Source of the DNA: a virus
IMG/VR virus record: IMGVR_UViG_3300014501_000077
Coordinates: 1-23,448 of that record
Strand: one strand, 5' to 3'
DNA: 23,448 nt
A program made the position numbers and the translations under genes. Under the pieces are notes generated by a model. That model had not been told where the DNA came from and ran no database searches. It saw nothing but the letters and a program-made list of their open reading frames with translations. The first letter of the stretch is position 1; every line of letters begins with the position of its first letter. Shown piece by piece: positions 14,346 through 21,929 of the stretch.

Positions 14346-15173
14346 TTACACCGCCGTATTGCTAACCATTACCCCCATGCCAGCGCTAACAGAGATAATT
14401 GTTTCTGTCGGTAAAAGGGTACGCATCGGCATTGGTATCATCTGGCTGGTAGGAACAACCGGAGAAGCGATTACTCCTGCTTGCCATACCCACATGTTCG
14501 CCGGGGCTCCTGGTCCAGGGGTCGCTGGTTCGCTTACCCACTGTCCTGGCGCTCCTACGCCGCTAGCGTACTCCTGTAGAAGTAGATATCCCACCCACTG
14601 CCACTGGTTATTGCTGTCGATGAAGTAATAAATCCTACGGGTTTCCGCTCCGTATTGGATTTGCAGATCGCTGTTCCCCGGAGCAGGAGTCCACGTCTGC
14701 ACTCCGCCCTGTCCGCCTAGTGTGGAATATAGAGCGTTTGCTTGATCGAGCGTTGACAGGAAGTTTGGATTGACCGCGTTAATCGTAGTTGTAACGCCAT
14801 TGAGCGTTTGCGTCTGTACCGCTACGGTGGGTGCTGGAACCCATGCTGAATACGAGGTCGGGTCGTTTGGCAGGTTGACCACATTAGCCTGACCTGCGGC
14901 CAACAAGAATGGAGCCATCACCGGAGGGAAAACAATCTGCTGGGTGTCCCCTTCCGTTGCTGTCTCTAGAGAGTAGTAAACGGTTGGGACATTTGAATTG
15001 GCTGCACTGTCGAACCAAGTCTTTACAGGCCAAGATGGGTTGAAAGGCGGCGCTACAACACCAAAAGCCTGCAAAAAACTAGCCCTGGTATAAGTGCTAA
15101 ACAAATAAAGCAGACTTATCCCATACGGGGATGTAGGAGGAATCGGTTGCTGAGTCTGAACGGAGGTTGGCAT
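14346..15173 (-). CDS. 275-aa structural-type protein, unknown family
   Basis: ATG 15173 is preceded by AGAAG about 7 nt upstream. Pro/Ala/Thr/Val-rich sequence with several Trp and Tyr (WPVKTWFDSAANSNVP, WTPAPGNSDLQIQYG, YYFIDSNNQWQWVGYL), short on charged residues, as in extracellular or virion proteins. It is followed without a gap by the 221-aa gene and separated by 24 nt from the exported protein before it. Function is not recognised. Confidence 0.5.
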   Translation of the reverse strand: MPTSVQTQQPIPPTSPYGISLLYLFSTYTRASFLQAFGVVAPPFNPSWPVKTWFDSAANSNVPTVYYSLETATEGDTQQIVFPPVMAPFLLAAGQANVVNLPNDPTSYSAWVPAPTVAVQTQTLNGVTTTINAVNPNFLSTLDQANALYSTLGGQGGVQTWTPAPGNSDLQIQYGAETRRIYYFIDSNNQWQWVGYLLLQEYASGVGAPGQWVSEPATPGPGAPANMWVWQAGVIASPVVPTSQMIPMPMRTLLPTETIISVSAGMGVMVSNTAV

Positions 15174-15197
15174 AAGTATTCTTCTAAGGGTTAATGT

Positions 15198-16097
15198 TTA
15201 CTCTATGGCGGTCAAGGAAGTGGAGATCTGCTGCAACTGGGACTGCATCGCTGCAAGCTGTTGCTGAAGCATAACAACTTGTTTTTGTAGGGCGTCCACT
15301 CGCTCGCTGTCACGAGTAGCGAGGTTTAGTGTAGTCGCCACAACCGGGCGGACGTTCAGAGGCAGGTCACGCAGGTCTGACGGTGGCACCACAACTTCAG
15401 ACTTAGCTTCTACTGCAACAGGAACATCTGGCATTATCGGCTTGCTAATAGAGGCGTGCCGCAGCATTACGGGAGCCGCTATTGCCGGGGAAGTTCCAGG
15501 AATAAAGCTAAATTGGGCCGATACTGGATAAACAGTTCCGTTCCTGCTTTTTCTGCTGGACGGAGCCGATATGAATATCGTTCCCGTAGGCATACACTGG
15601 CCTGCGGCTAATGTCTGTGTGCCCATAGAATCTAGCGTGTTTGCTAGAAGCGACTGAATGTTTGCGGTATTAGCGCTCAACATCGGTGATATTTCCTGGG
15701 TCAGAAAGTTTGTTCCGAACAAAAGATAACCCAGCACAGAAGCGGATAACTTAACAGCGGCCCCAGGAATAGTAAGCGCTCCAACGCCAGCCGCCGCGAT
15801 TGCAATATCACGAATGGCCGTCTGTGCCGGAGTTCTGCTAAATGAATTATTCAGGATGATCGTAGCATCTGCCGGGTTCATAGCCCCAATTCCTCCTAGA
15901 TGTACGTAAATGTCTGGGATGGTTACGGTTAGCGGTCCAGACGCGCACGCTCTTACGGTCCCTTGAAGAACGCTTTTAGCCCCACGGCCAAAAATAGGAA
16001 CGCTGCTGGCTACCGTCACGGTCCCATATAGCGTTCCCTGCTGAGAGAAGGCGCTGGAAGACACCAACAGCAAAGCTGAAAATACTTTATATTTCAT
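15198..16097 (-). CDS. Sec-exported protein with C-terminal coiled coil
   Basis: The start is set at ATG 16097 (MKYKVFSALLLVSSSAFSQQ), a clear Sec signal peptide with cleavage likely after AFS, rather than at the upstream ATG 16154, which overlaps the -35 of a promoter. The mature protein is about 281 aa, with Val/Thr-rich sequence first, a hydrophobic stretch (AIAAAGVGALTIPGAAVKLS) and a C-terminal coiled coil (RVDALQKQVVMLQQQLAAMQ). Its own promoter and a candidate operator lie upstream. A secreted protein in a phage gene cluster may sit in the virion or alter the host envelope. Confidence 0.6.
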   Translation of the reverse strand: MKYKVFSALLLVSSSAFSQQGTLYGTVTVASSVPIFGRGAKSVLQGTVRACASGPLTVTIPDIYVHLGGIGAMNPADATIILNNSFSRTPAQTAIRDIAIAAAGVGALTIPGAAVKLSASVLGYLLFGTNFLTQEISPMLSANTANIQSLLANTLDSMGTQTLAAGQCMPTGTIFISAPSSRKSRNGTVYPVSAQFSFIPGTSPAIAAPVMLRHASISKPIMPDVPVAVEAKSEVVVPPSDLRDLPLNVRPVVATTLNLATRDSERVDALQKQVVMLQQQLAAMQSQLQQISTSLTAIE

Positions 16098-16125
16098 AAT
16101 TTTACCATATATTACATAAAGTGAC

Positions 16126-16154
16126 AGATTACAGTATTGAGCAATATTTGTCAA
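16126..16154 (-). promoter_or_regulatory. Minus-strand promoter overlapped by a dyad
   Basis: TTGACA (16154-16149), a 17-nt spacer and TAATCT (16131-16126). The spacer holds most of the 18-bp dyad at 16133-16150, so a protein bound there would block RNA polymerase. This serves the exported coiled-coil protein gene. Confidence 0.6.
16133..16150. promoter_or_regulatory. 18-bp dyad, candidate operator copy 2
   Basis: AGTATTGAGCAATATTTG, identical to 7752-7769 except for one base in the centre. It lies between the -35 and -10 of the minus-strand promoter and suggests repression by the same factor as copy 1. Confidence 0.5.
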
Positions 16155-16161
16155 GCTAAAA

Positions 16162-16941
16162 TTACGAGGCCGTGATCCTTTTTAAATTTGCCACCATAGA
16201 CGCCATCGGTACACCTCCGGGAGTTGATCCGCTTGGAGTCATCCAGTCCTGGGAGAGAAGCGCGTAAGCTTCCGAACAGTAAGTATAAATCCAACTCCAC
16301 GTTGCCAGCTTGATGGAGCCCCACGTAATTAACCCAACATATCTTGGATCTGCAACTACGCCCAAGACGCAATGCCCACCCCAACTTCCGGGCTCACCGT
16401 CCCCGGTTGCGCCACCGGCAGGAACGTCCCAAATATCTTGATCTTGCGCTGAAATAGGAAGTTCTACACCCAAATACGCTCCACCGAAATAATGGATTGC
16501 ATCGCGCATCTGGATAGCGCTTTGTGGGTTTACGCCTACGAAACCATCGATTTTATGGCCGAATATACCGCCGCTTTGCCACGTCGTTAAAAGATCCGAC
16601 TCTACGCCTCCGTTGTCCGTACTGGGATCTCCAGGGACGTATCCGCAAAGCCTGCTGTATTCTGCAATTACCTGAGCATCTGTAGGTACAACCGGGGCTC
16701 CGGTCAGTGTAGTCCACAACTGAAGTAAATGAGAAATACCAGCAATGGTGCAATCGCCTAAAGTATCGTTTGCATCCATTGGCCATGATGTTACTCCAGG
16801 CTTTTCTTGATAGCCTTTATACCAACCCACAGCGGGAGGCGGCTCTGGTAGCCCAGCCGTCAGGGACGCCAGCATCCTCATTCCCTTAGGATGTACGGCC
16901 TTCTTCTTGCCTAATTTAAAAATACTCGGATCGTGGATCAC
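16162..16941 (-). CDS. Papain-fold-like cysteine peptidase candidate
   Basis: 259 aa. C64 in LGDCTIAGISHLLQLW and H190 in WGGHCVLGVV match the cysteine and histidine of papain-like (C1/C39-type) enzymes. The expected Asn-Ser-Trp-Gly is represented only by LITWGS (about 204-209), so the third residue is uncertain. No signal peptide is evident. Its start overlaps the stop of the DUF2778-type gene by 4 nt (ATGA), which couples them. It could cut peptide crosslinks in the cell wall or act on another substrate. Catalysis is inferred from motifs only. Confidence 0.5.
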   Translation of the reverse strand: MIHDPSIFKLGKKKAVHPKGMRMLASLTAGLPEPPPAVGWYKGYQEKPGVTSWPMDANDTLGDCTIAGISHLLQLWTTLTGAPVVPTDAQVIAEYSRLCGYVPGDPSTDNGGVESDLLTTWQSGGIFGHKIDGFVGVNPQSAIQMRDAIHYFGGAYLGVELPISAQDQDIWDVPAGGATGDGEPGSWGGHCVLGVVADPRYVGLITWGSIKLATWSWIYTYCSEAYALLSQDWMTPSGSTPGGVPMASMVANLKRITAS

Positions 16942-17366
16942 GCTGTTACCTCAAGTTTATTATCTCCTGCTTTCTGCCTGTTTGCAATGTTTAACCATGC
17001 GGCGTAAGTGACCGCTACTATACAGCCGTCCGATGAGTTTCTACCTGCTGGCGTTCCCAGCATCCCGGCATCGCGTTTAGAATTTTTACAATGTATTCCA
17101 AAACTGGACCTGCCAAACATTTGGTTAGCTGGATCGGGGGTTAACCACATCACCGGGCCAAGGTGTTGATCTACCGTAGGATCTCCAATTGAGTAGGAGC
17201 CCTGCGGAAGTGGTCCCGTATTGTGTTGGTCCTGGAAAGCGCTATTATTTACGGCTTCCGGAACTAATCCTGCGTCCCCCCCGGCGTAGAAATCACCAGG
17301 ATTACTTATCTGGCTTCCGGAATCTTCAGTAAATAAAGCATTGGTTTGACCGTATGTCATTCTCAT
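16938..17366 (-). CDS. DUF2778/Tlde1-like L,D-transpeptidase-fold protein
   Basis: 142 aa. GPLPQGSYSI (51-60), MWLTPDPANQMFGRSSFGIH (73-92) and GRNSSDGCIV (108-117) follow the DUF2778 order of G-P-P-G-Y, P-N-MFGR-F-IH and S-GC. H92 and C115 are the likely catalytic pair of the L,D-transpeptidase fold. Known Tlde1 enzymes act on peptidoglycan tetrapeptides in the periplasm. In a phage this may weaken the wall at lysis or entry. There is no N-terminal signal peptide, so delivery is unclear. Start ATG 17366 overlaps the stop of the 55-aa gene as ATGA. Confidence 0.65.
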   Translation of the reverse strand: MRMTYGQTNALFTEDSGSQISNPGDFYAGGDAGLVPEAVNNSAFQDQHNTGPLPQGSYSIGDPTVDQHLGPVMWLTPDPANQMFGRSSFGIHCKNSKRDAGMLGTPAGRNSSDGCIVAVTYAAWLNIANRQKAGDNKLEVTA

Positions 17367-17530
17367 GTATATAATTCCCTAGTATTAGTACTTTGTTCAC
17401 AAAGAATTAATACGTAATGTTCTTCGTTAAAATGCTTAGATACTGCTCCGGCAAAGTCTCCTACTGCATCTATGATGTCATTGGTATTGCCTTCTACCAC
17501 TATTTGAACTGTGATTAACATTTTTGCCAT
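17363..17530 (-). CDS. 55-aa small protein, unknown function
   Basis: ATG 17530 opens MAKMLITVQIVVEGNTNDII and the frame ends in ELYT with TGA 17365-17363, overlapping the next start (ATGA), which implies coupled translation with the DUF2778-type gene. A GGTGAG-like ribosome site lies just upstream. A mixed hydrophobic and acidic pattern (DAVGDFAGAVSKHFNEEHYV) suggests a small folded alpha/beta protein. Confidence 0.6.
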   Translation of the reverse strand: MAKMLITVQIVVEGNTNDIIDAVGDFAGAVSKHFNEEHYVLILCEQSTNTRELYT

Positions 17531-17624
17531 ACGCACTCACCACAATGGAGTTCTCGCGACAAAGCTTGCCGCAATCGTGCTTCGCGTTCCGCATCGCCCG
17601 CCGCCTTAGTTCGTCCGCTGCCAA
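17478..17624 (-). CDS. Possible 48-aa basic/Cys-containing protein
   Basis: A minus-strand frame open to TGA 17480-17478 reads LAADELRRRAMRNAKHDCGK then LCRENSIVVSAYGKN. The promoter at 17669-17641 would start transcription near 17634, so TTG 17624 or ATG 17594 are candidate starts (AAGG lies 9-10 nt before the latter). The helical, charged start looks protein-like, but the end (NHSSNSGRRQYQ) does not add much. It overlaps the 55-aa gene by 53 nt. Treat as tentative. Confidence 0.35.
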   Translation of the reverse strand: MAADELRRRAMRNAKHDCGKLCRENSIVVSAYGKNVNHSSNSGRRQYQ

Positions 17625-17640
17625 CTTACCACTAAATAAA

Positions 17641-17676
17641 ATATTATCGTGCATGTTGCTTTTTGTCAAGCGGAAA
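17641..17676 (-). promoter_or_regulatory. 25-bp promoter module, copy 2, with near-consensus -10 (minus)
   Basis: The module at 17676-17652 matches 3652-3676 at 23 of 25 positions. It holds TTGACA (17669-17664); a 17-nt spacer leads to TAATAT (17646-17641), the best sigma-70-type promoter seen in the window. It should drive the small genes and the wall-enzyme pair below it. Confidence 0.65.
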
Positions 17677-17684
17677 CGTATAAT
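17656..17684 (+). promoter_or_regulatory. Plus-strand promoter of the PEP-CTERM gene
   Basis: TTGCTT (17656-17661), a 17-nt spacer and a perfect TATAAT (17679-17684). It overlaps the minus-strand promoter, so the two directions likely compete. The leader to GTG 17707 is about 16 nt and holds AGGAG (17692-17696). Confidence 0.6.
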
Positions 17685-17706
17685 GGCTGGTAGGAGTCTA
17701 TCAGCC

Positions 17707-18255
17707 GTGAAGTATTTATCAATACCGCTCCTCATCGCCCTCCCCCTGAGCGCCTCCATCGTCCAGGTCCCCTTCAGCAGCCAAGATGCCAGTTCCTTCT
17801 TCTCCGCGCCAACGTCCGAGTCGGACGGCTACTGGGAGATCCCGCTCCAGCCGTGGGAGGGGCCGAATGACGTGCTAGCTATCTCTGTTACGTATTTAGG
17901 TTTTACTGGTGAAACTGGCATCACGTGGCCGCCATACTGCCAGGACGTTGACCCTCCGATGGGCTACGGCGGGGGTCTAGTTCCGATGCTGATCGGGGCA
18001 TGTACCGGGTCTGGATCTAATGGCCAACAGTGGACTGTCGATTTCACCGGCCAAGACATGATTACGCTCATTCCGCCGCAGCCGCTTTACGAAGGAGATA
18101 TGATGGACGCCTACCTGGGACTTGGCATTAACACTGGAAGCGCTGTATCGTATTCGGTTCTACTGCTTGTAGACCCACCAGTGGACACCCCGGAGCCGGG
18201 AACGTGGCTAGCCGGGATCGGAATCATAATCATTGGAATTCGACTATTCTTCTAA
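17707..18255 (+). CDS. Secreted protein with PEP-CTERM sorting tail
   Basis: 182 aa from GTG 17707, chosen because AGGAG precedes it by 10 nt and a signal peptide starts at once (VKYLSIPLLIALPLSASIVQ). The middle is Gly/Pro/Asp-rich with cysteines. Residues 162-182 begin PEPGTWLAGIG and form a hydrophobic helix with a single Arg near the end, the PEP-CTERM signal cut and sorted by exosortase in Gram-negative hosts. The basic cluster after the helix is reduced. The last 26 nt overlap the end of the large secreted protein gene. No other domain is recognised. The gene would need a host exosortase. Confidence 0.7.
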   Translation: MKYLSIPLLIALPLSASIVQVPFSSQDASSFFSAPTSESDGYWEIPLQPWEGPNDVLAISVTYLGFTGETGITWPPYCQDVDPPMGYGGGLVPMLIGACTGSGSNGQQWTVDFTGQDMITLIPPQPLYEGDMMDAYLGLGINTGSAVSYSVLLLVDPPVDTPEPGTWLAGIGIIIIGIRLFF

Positions 18256-21200
18256 GCTCCCTACGTAATGCCCTATAGAGCGCCTCATCGCGCACTCCCG
18301 ATCCAGTAACCGCAGGGCTAGAAACCCCTACTCCAGAGCTAACTAGAGACTGCGCGTAAATAGGTAAGAACGTTTCTGTATTGCCCTGCCCACACCATAC
18401 TCCACACCATTTAGCGTTGTAGGTGTTATTGTAGAAAAACGTGTCAGTGCCGAAGTTATCAGAACATCCAGCGGCAGTCGAGCAAGTTCCGGGAGCGTCT
18501 GATGTTGGGCCACCTGCGAACACGTGACCATAAAGCTGGGTGAGCGTGTTTAGCATTCCAGGAATCGGGGCCGTATTATAAACATCAGTCAGACCAAAGA
18601 ATGTCTCAGGGATCACTTCACGGGCCTGCTGGTCAGTATTCCAAGCAGTACAAATACCATTGAAGTCGTAAGGGTTGAAACTGGACGGCCCGGAGCCGTC
18701 TGGGTTACACGCAAAGCCGCCAACTACGTACCACATGCCCTTGGTTGTGCCAGAGGAAGCGGTGCCGTTGAATACTATGTTTTGCGGGTATCCGATAGTA
18801 GTAAGCCAAGTAGCACTTTTCTGTAAAGCCGTGAGGAGTTGCGCCGCAAGGGTTGGATCGTAAGTCAACAACGCCTGATAGGCCAGGGAAAGGTTTTGCA
18901 GAGCGAGCCCCTCCATAAAGGGTTGCGTTTGAAATCCGCCCTGCACTTGCGCTAATTGCCATTCGCGACCAGTGAGATACGTGGTGCCGGAATAATTTGG
19001 AGTGATGCTGATTTGCGTAGATGATACATAAGTAGCCGAGTACCACTGCGAGTCACAATTGATCCTGTCAATGACATTAGCGGCTAGGGTTGCAGATCCA
19101 GTTATGGAAGCAATCGGACAGGACCAAAATCCAACAGGACCCTGATAATAAGCGTTTGTTATGTAGGTAGGGCAAGTTGCTCCCAGATTAGAAGTCATCA
19201 CTAGATAAAAATATGCGGACCCATTCGGCTGCGACCCGAAAAGGTTTTGTGTAAAATCTACCCTGGAAACAGTCCAAGAGCCATTGAGAGCCGAACAATT
19301 TGTCGCCCCAGTTATAGTAATCGTACTACCCGGAGCCATCCCCGGCATCGGAGATGTCATTGCAATCTCAAGCGGAGAGGCGCTGACGATACCGAACACA
19401 GTGGACTGGAACGCTGCCTGATTCCAACAAGCCCCACTGCAAGTGATGCTGTTCGTTCCGGTGGTGATGGCGTTGAGAGTGCCCATTCCGGATATATGCG
19501 TACCGTGGGTATCAAAACTTACATTATTATTTACACCGTTGGGGTTTCCGGTTGCAATCGCCCAGTTTCCGTCGCTACCCTGAAGCGGCAACCATCGATA
19601 TTTTATGATGGCGTCGAGGTAAGCCCGACAGAAAGCTTGATGGCTAGAATAGGGACTTGGTGCGGCAGGGGTGTTCGACGTATCTAACTGCGCACATAGC
19701 GATATTTCTCCCACTTCGTAGCTCTCTTCTCGAAGATCGGCAAGCGGGATTGCCGCTCCGGTGCAGGGGAGTGTTCCGGTCCAAGGATAGATAAACGTAA
19801 AGTTTGAGCATGTTAACTCTAGCTCATTATACATAGAAATTTGGGATACCATCAGCCACAAGTACTGCCATCTTTTAGAATTAAATGGCGTCCCGGCAAC
19901 GGCGTCTTCGTCTAGCGCCCGTAAATATTGACCCTGAGTGATTCTAGTTCGTGGAGGATAGCCGCAGCCGTTAGTAACGACATCGCATGTAGTAAAACGA
20001 TCCGTAACTGGACTGTAGAAATCTGCGTCTATGAGAAAGCGGAAATAGTTCAAGTGCGAGATCAGCCCAGTTTTAACGAAAATATTCCACATGCCCATCG
20101 CTAAATTGTAATAATAATTGGAATATCCGGTGTTGTTGCCCTTATTCCATCCTCCAAAGTCAACATTTGACCAGGATGTATAGTTGGAGTTTGAGATACT
20201 GGCTCCGCTCCATGTAGCATTGCCAGCGAGAATAAGATTGTGGTCGTCTTGCGTGCCGTTTCCGGTGTACCCAGAGCCGCCAACGATGGAGCTACTGCTC
20301 GTTACGGCTCCTCCAGAAACAATAAGGGTTACACTACCGCCAGTACCCGCTCCTATAAAAGTGGTGGAATAGCTGCCTGTTGTATAGCCTGACCCGCCGG
20401 ATATAATATTTATGCCGGTTACCGCTCCACCGCTGGTTGTGGCCGTAACGACGGCATTGGAACTACCTCCGAAATTTGTATTGACCAGCGTTCCAACGCA
20501 CGCCGAGACATTAGAGTATCTATAGCCTGTTGGATTCCACGACCAATTTGTATCGATATATGGAGCAACAAAAGCCGCGCTATTGACCGCCAATAAGCCA
20601 CCTCCGCAAAACGTTGAAGTGAAGGTCGTACTGCCATTACCGGCAACGGCTACTCCTCCGTTAGCGACAGTGACGGTTCCCGGAGCGTAGCTGAACCCGT
20701 GCGCATTGTCCCAATTCCACCGGATCGATATCGGAAGGCCGGAAGACCCAGCGAAGTATGGAACCACGGTGCCCTGAGCCACTCCAAATTTAGCAGACCA
20801 TGTGGCTTGCAAGGCATCCGTAGGCCAAGCGTTAGGAGATATCGTTTGATTATTCGCTATAGTCTGCGAACCAGAGATGGACTGAATAGTAGAAAGGATA
20901 TTAGTCACTACACCCTTGCTGTTAATTGGTACCACTCCGATATGGACCTGTGCTGGGGTGGTCTGCGGCGTAGAATCAGTACAGGACAATTGAATAATGT
21001 AGTCTGTCGTCGTAGTTGAGACGTTGGTAGCGGAGTTGAGATTCGAAATAGTTGGAGTAGGGGTTGTTCCGCCTGTGATCGTTGGAGTAGTCGGTCCAGC
21101 TATGTTATTCCACATATAACTAATGGCCGTTCCTCCATTGAGCGGTATGCCGGTTCCAACGGGGGTCGTGGAGCTTCCCAGCGGAGTAGTGTATGGGCCA

Positions 21201-21925
21201 GCAATCGTGCAGGATGGAGGGAATACCGATTTGACAGTGAATACGGATAGCCCGGTAAAGTTCTGGACGCTGGGGTTGACGGCATCGTTTCCGTTAGCGA
21301 CAGAAAACTCATAATCCGCGAGGTAGTTAATAAGGGACGAAGGGGGAGCAATTGATGGCGGTACTGTTGATGATCCAAGTCCAGAGTATGCTCGCAGGAA
21401 CCCAATGCTACCTCCAGCAGCAGAGATTGACTGGATAATCGATCCAGCGTTAATAATGGTTGTGCCTGTTGCAGTGATTGCTATTGTATCCGAATGAGTA
21501 CCTAAAAGCGCCCCAGACGGAACATCGAAGATTGCCAAAGTTTCCGTGTTTGCAATAGTATTGCGAATTATAATAAACGTCATATCCACAGTCCATCCAC
21601 CAGAAGGTGGACCTATAGAGAAGTTACCAGTTCCATTGGTAAGCGTGTCTGGGCTGTTAAGAAAAATAAGATCACCAACTGAGTAGCCTTGATTTGATAC
21701 CCCAAAACCGCCATAAGAGGAGATTGGATTTACGTTGTTTGTTGTTTGATTGAAGTTGAAATTATGAATCCATCCAACGACGGAAAAGCTAGTCGTTGAG
21801 CCGAAAGTTGAACTCGCAATCGAAGCCGTAGCTGCCGTAAACGGCAACGTAGCGAAGCAATACGATGGACATGTAACCCCGAAGGCAGGCAGCGCGATTG
21901 AAAACAAAAACAATAACCTTTTCAT
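18230..21925 (-). CDS. Very large secreted multi-domain protein, possible fibre or glycan-active protein
   Basis: 1231 aa. A Sec signal peptide (MKRLLFLFSIALPAFG) comes first, then a beta-rich domain (about 25-215) of the concanavalin/LamG type by look, then a Pro/Thr-rich Ig/PKD-like segment (about 235-335). Two phage-fibre-like repeats with GGSGYT lie at about 490-555. The C-terminal 650 residues have many Trp, Tyr and Cys, and a helical part (LALQNLSLAYQALLTYDPTL) resembling helical-barrel polysaccharide lyases. No catalytic motif can be named. It starts 4 nt after the fibre gene stop, so it is probably in the same operon and part of the host-recognition apparatus. The exported nature is unusual for a fibre. 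Confidence 0.55.
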   Translation of the reverse strand: MKRLLFLFSIALPAFGVTCPSYCFATLPFTAATASIASSTFGSTTSFSVVGWIHNFNFNQTTNNVNPISSYGGFGVSNQGYSVGDLIFLNSPDTLTNGTGNFSIGPPSGGWTVDMTFIIIRNTIANTETLAIFDVPSGALLGTHSDTIAITATGTTIINAGSIIQSISAAGGSIGFLRAYSGLGSSTVPPSIAPPSSLINYLADYEFSVANGNDAVNPSVQNFTGLSVFTVKSVFPPSCTIAGPYTTPLGSSTTPVGTGIPLNGGTAISYMWNNIAGPTTPTITGGTTPTPTISNLNSATNVSTTTTDYIIQLSCTDSTPQTTPAQVHIGVVPINSKGVVTNILSTIQSISGSQTIANNQTISPNAWPTDALQATWSAKFGVAQGTVVPYFAGSSGLPISIRWNWDNAHGFSYAPGTVTVANGGVAVAGNGSTTFTSTFCGGGLLAVNSAAFVAPYIDTNWSWNPTGYRYSNVSACVGTLVNTNFGGSSNAVVTATTSGGAVTGINIISGGSGYTTGSYSTTFIGAGTGGSVTLIVSGGAVTSSSSIVGGSGYTGNGTQDDHNLILAGNATWSGASISNSNYTSWSNVDFGGWNKGNNTGYSNYYYNLAMGMWNIFVKTGLISHLNYFRFLIDADFYSPVTDRFTTCDVVTNGCGYPPRTRITQGQYLRALDEDAVAGTPFNSKRWQYLWLMVSQISMYNELELTCSNFTFIYPWTGTLPCTGAAIPLADLREESYEVGEISLCAQLDTSNTPAAPSPYSSHQAFCRAYLDAIIKYRWLPLQGSDGNWAIATGNPNGVNNNVSFDTHGTHISGMGTLNAITTGTNSITCSGACWNQAAFQSTVFGIVSASPLEIAMTSPMPGMAPGSTITITGATNCSALNGSWTVSRVDFTQNLFGSQPNGSAYFYLVMTSNLGATCPTYITNAYYQGPVGFWSCPIASITGSATLAANVIDRINCDSQWYSATYVSSTQISITPNYSGTTYLTGREWQLAQVQGGFQTQPFMEGLALQNLSLAYQALLTYDPTLAAQLLTALQKSATWLTTIGYPQNIVFNGTASSGTTKGMWYVVGGFACNPDGSGPSSFNPYDFNGICTAWNTDQQAREVIPETFFGLTDVYNTAPIPGMLNTLTQLYGHVFAGGPTSDAPGTCSTAAGCSDNFGTDTFFYNNTYNAKWCGVWCGQGNTETFLPIYAQSLVSSGVGVSSPAVTGSGVRDEALYRALRRELRRIVEFQ

Positions 21926-21929
21926 AAGC

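Noticed and set aside
16151-16384. 77-codon minus frame inside the papain-like gene
   Set aside because: Overlaps a better-supported gene in another frame and has no ribosome site.
17190-17380. Second copy of the 191-bp MITE
   Set aside because: Only one end matches; the interior is coding sequence and no second inverted repeat or duplication was found.
18705-19046. 113-codon minus frame inside the large secreted gene
   Set aside because: Nested in another frame of a continuous 1231-codon gene, with no sign of translation.
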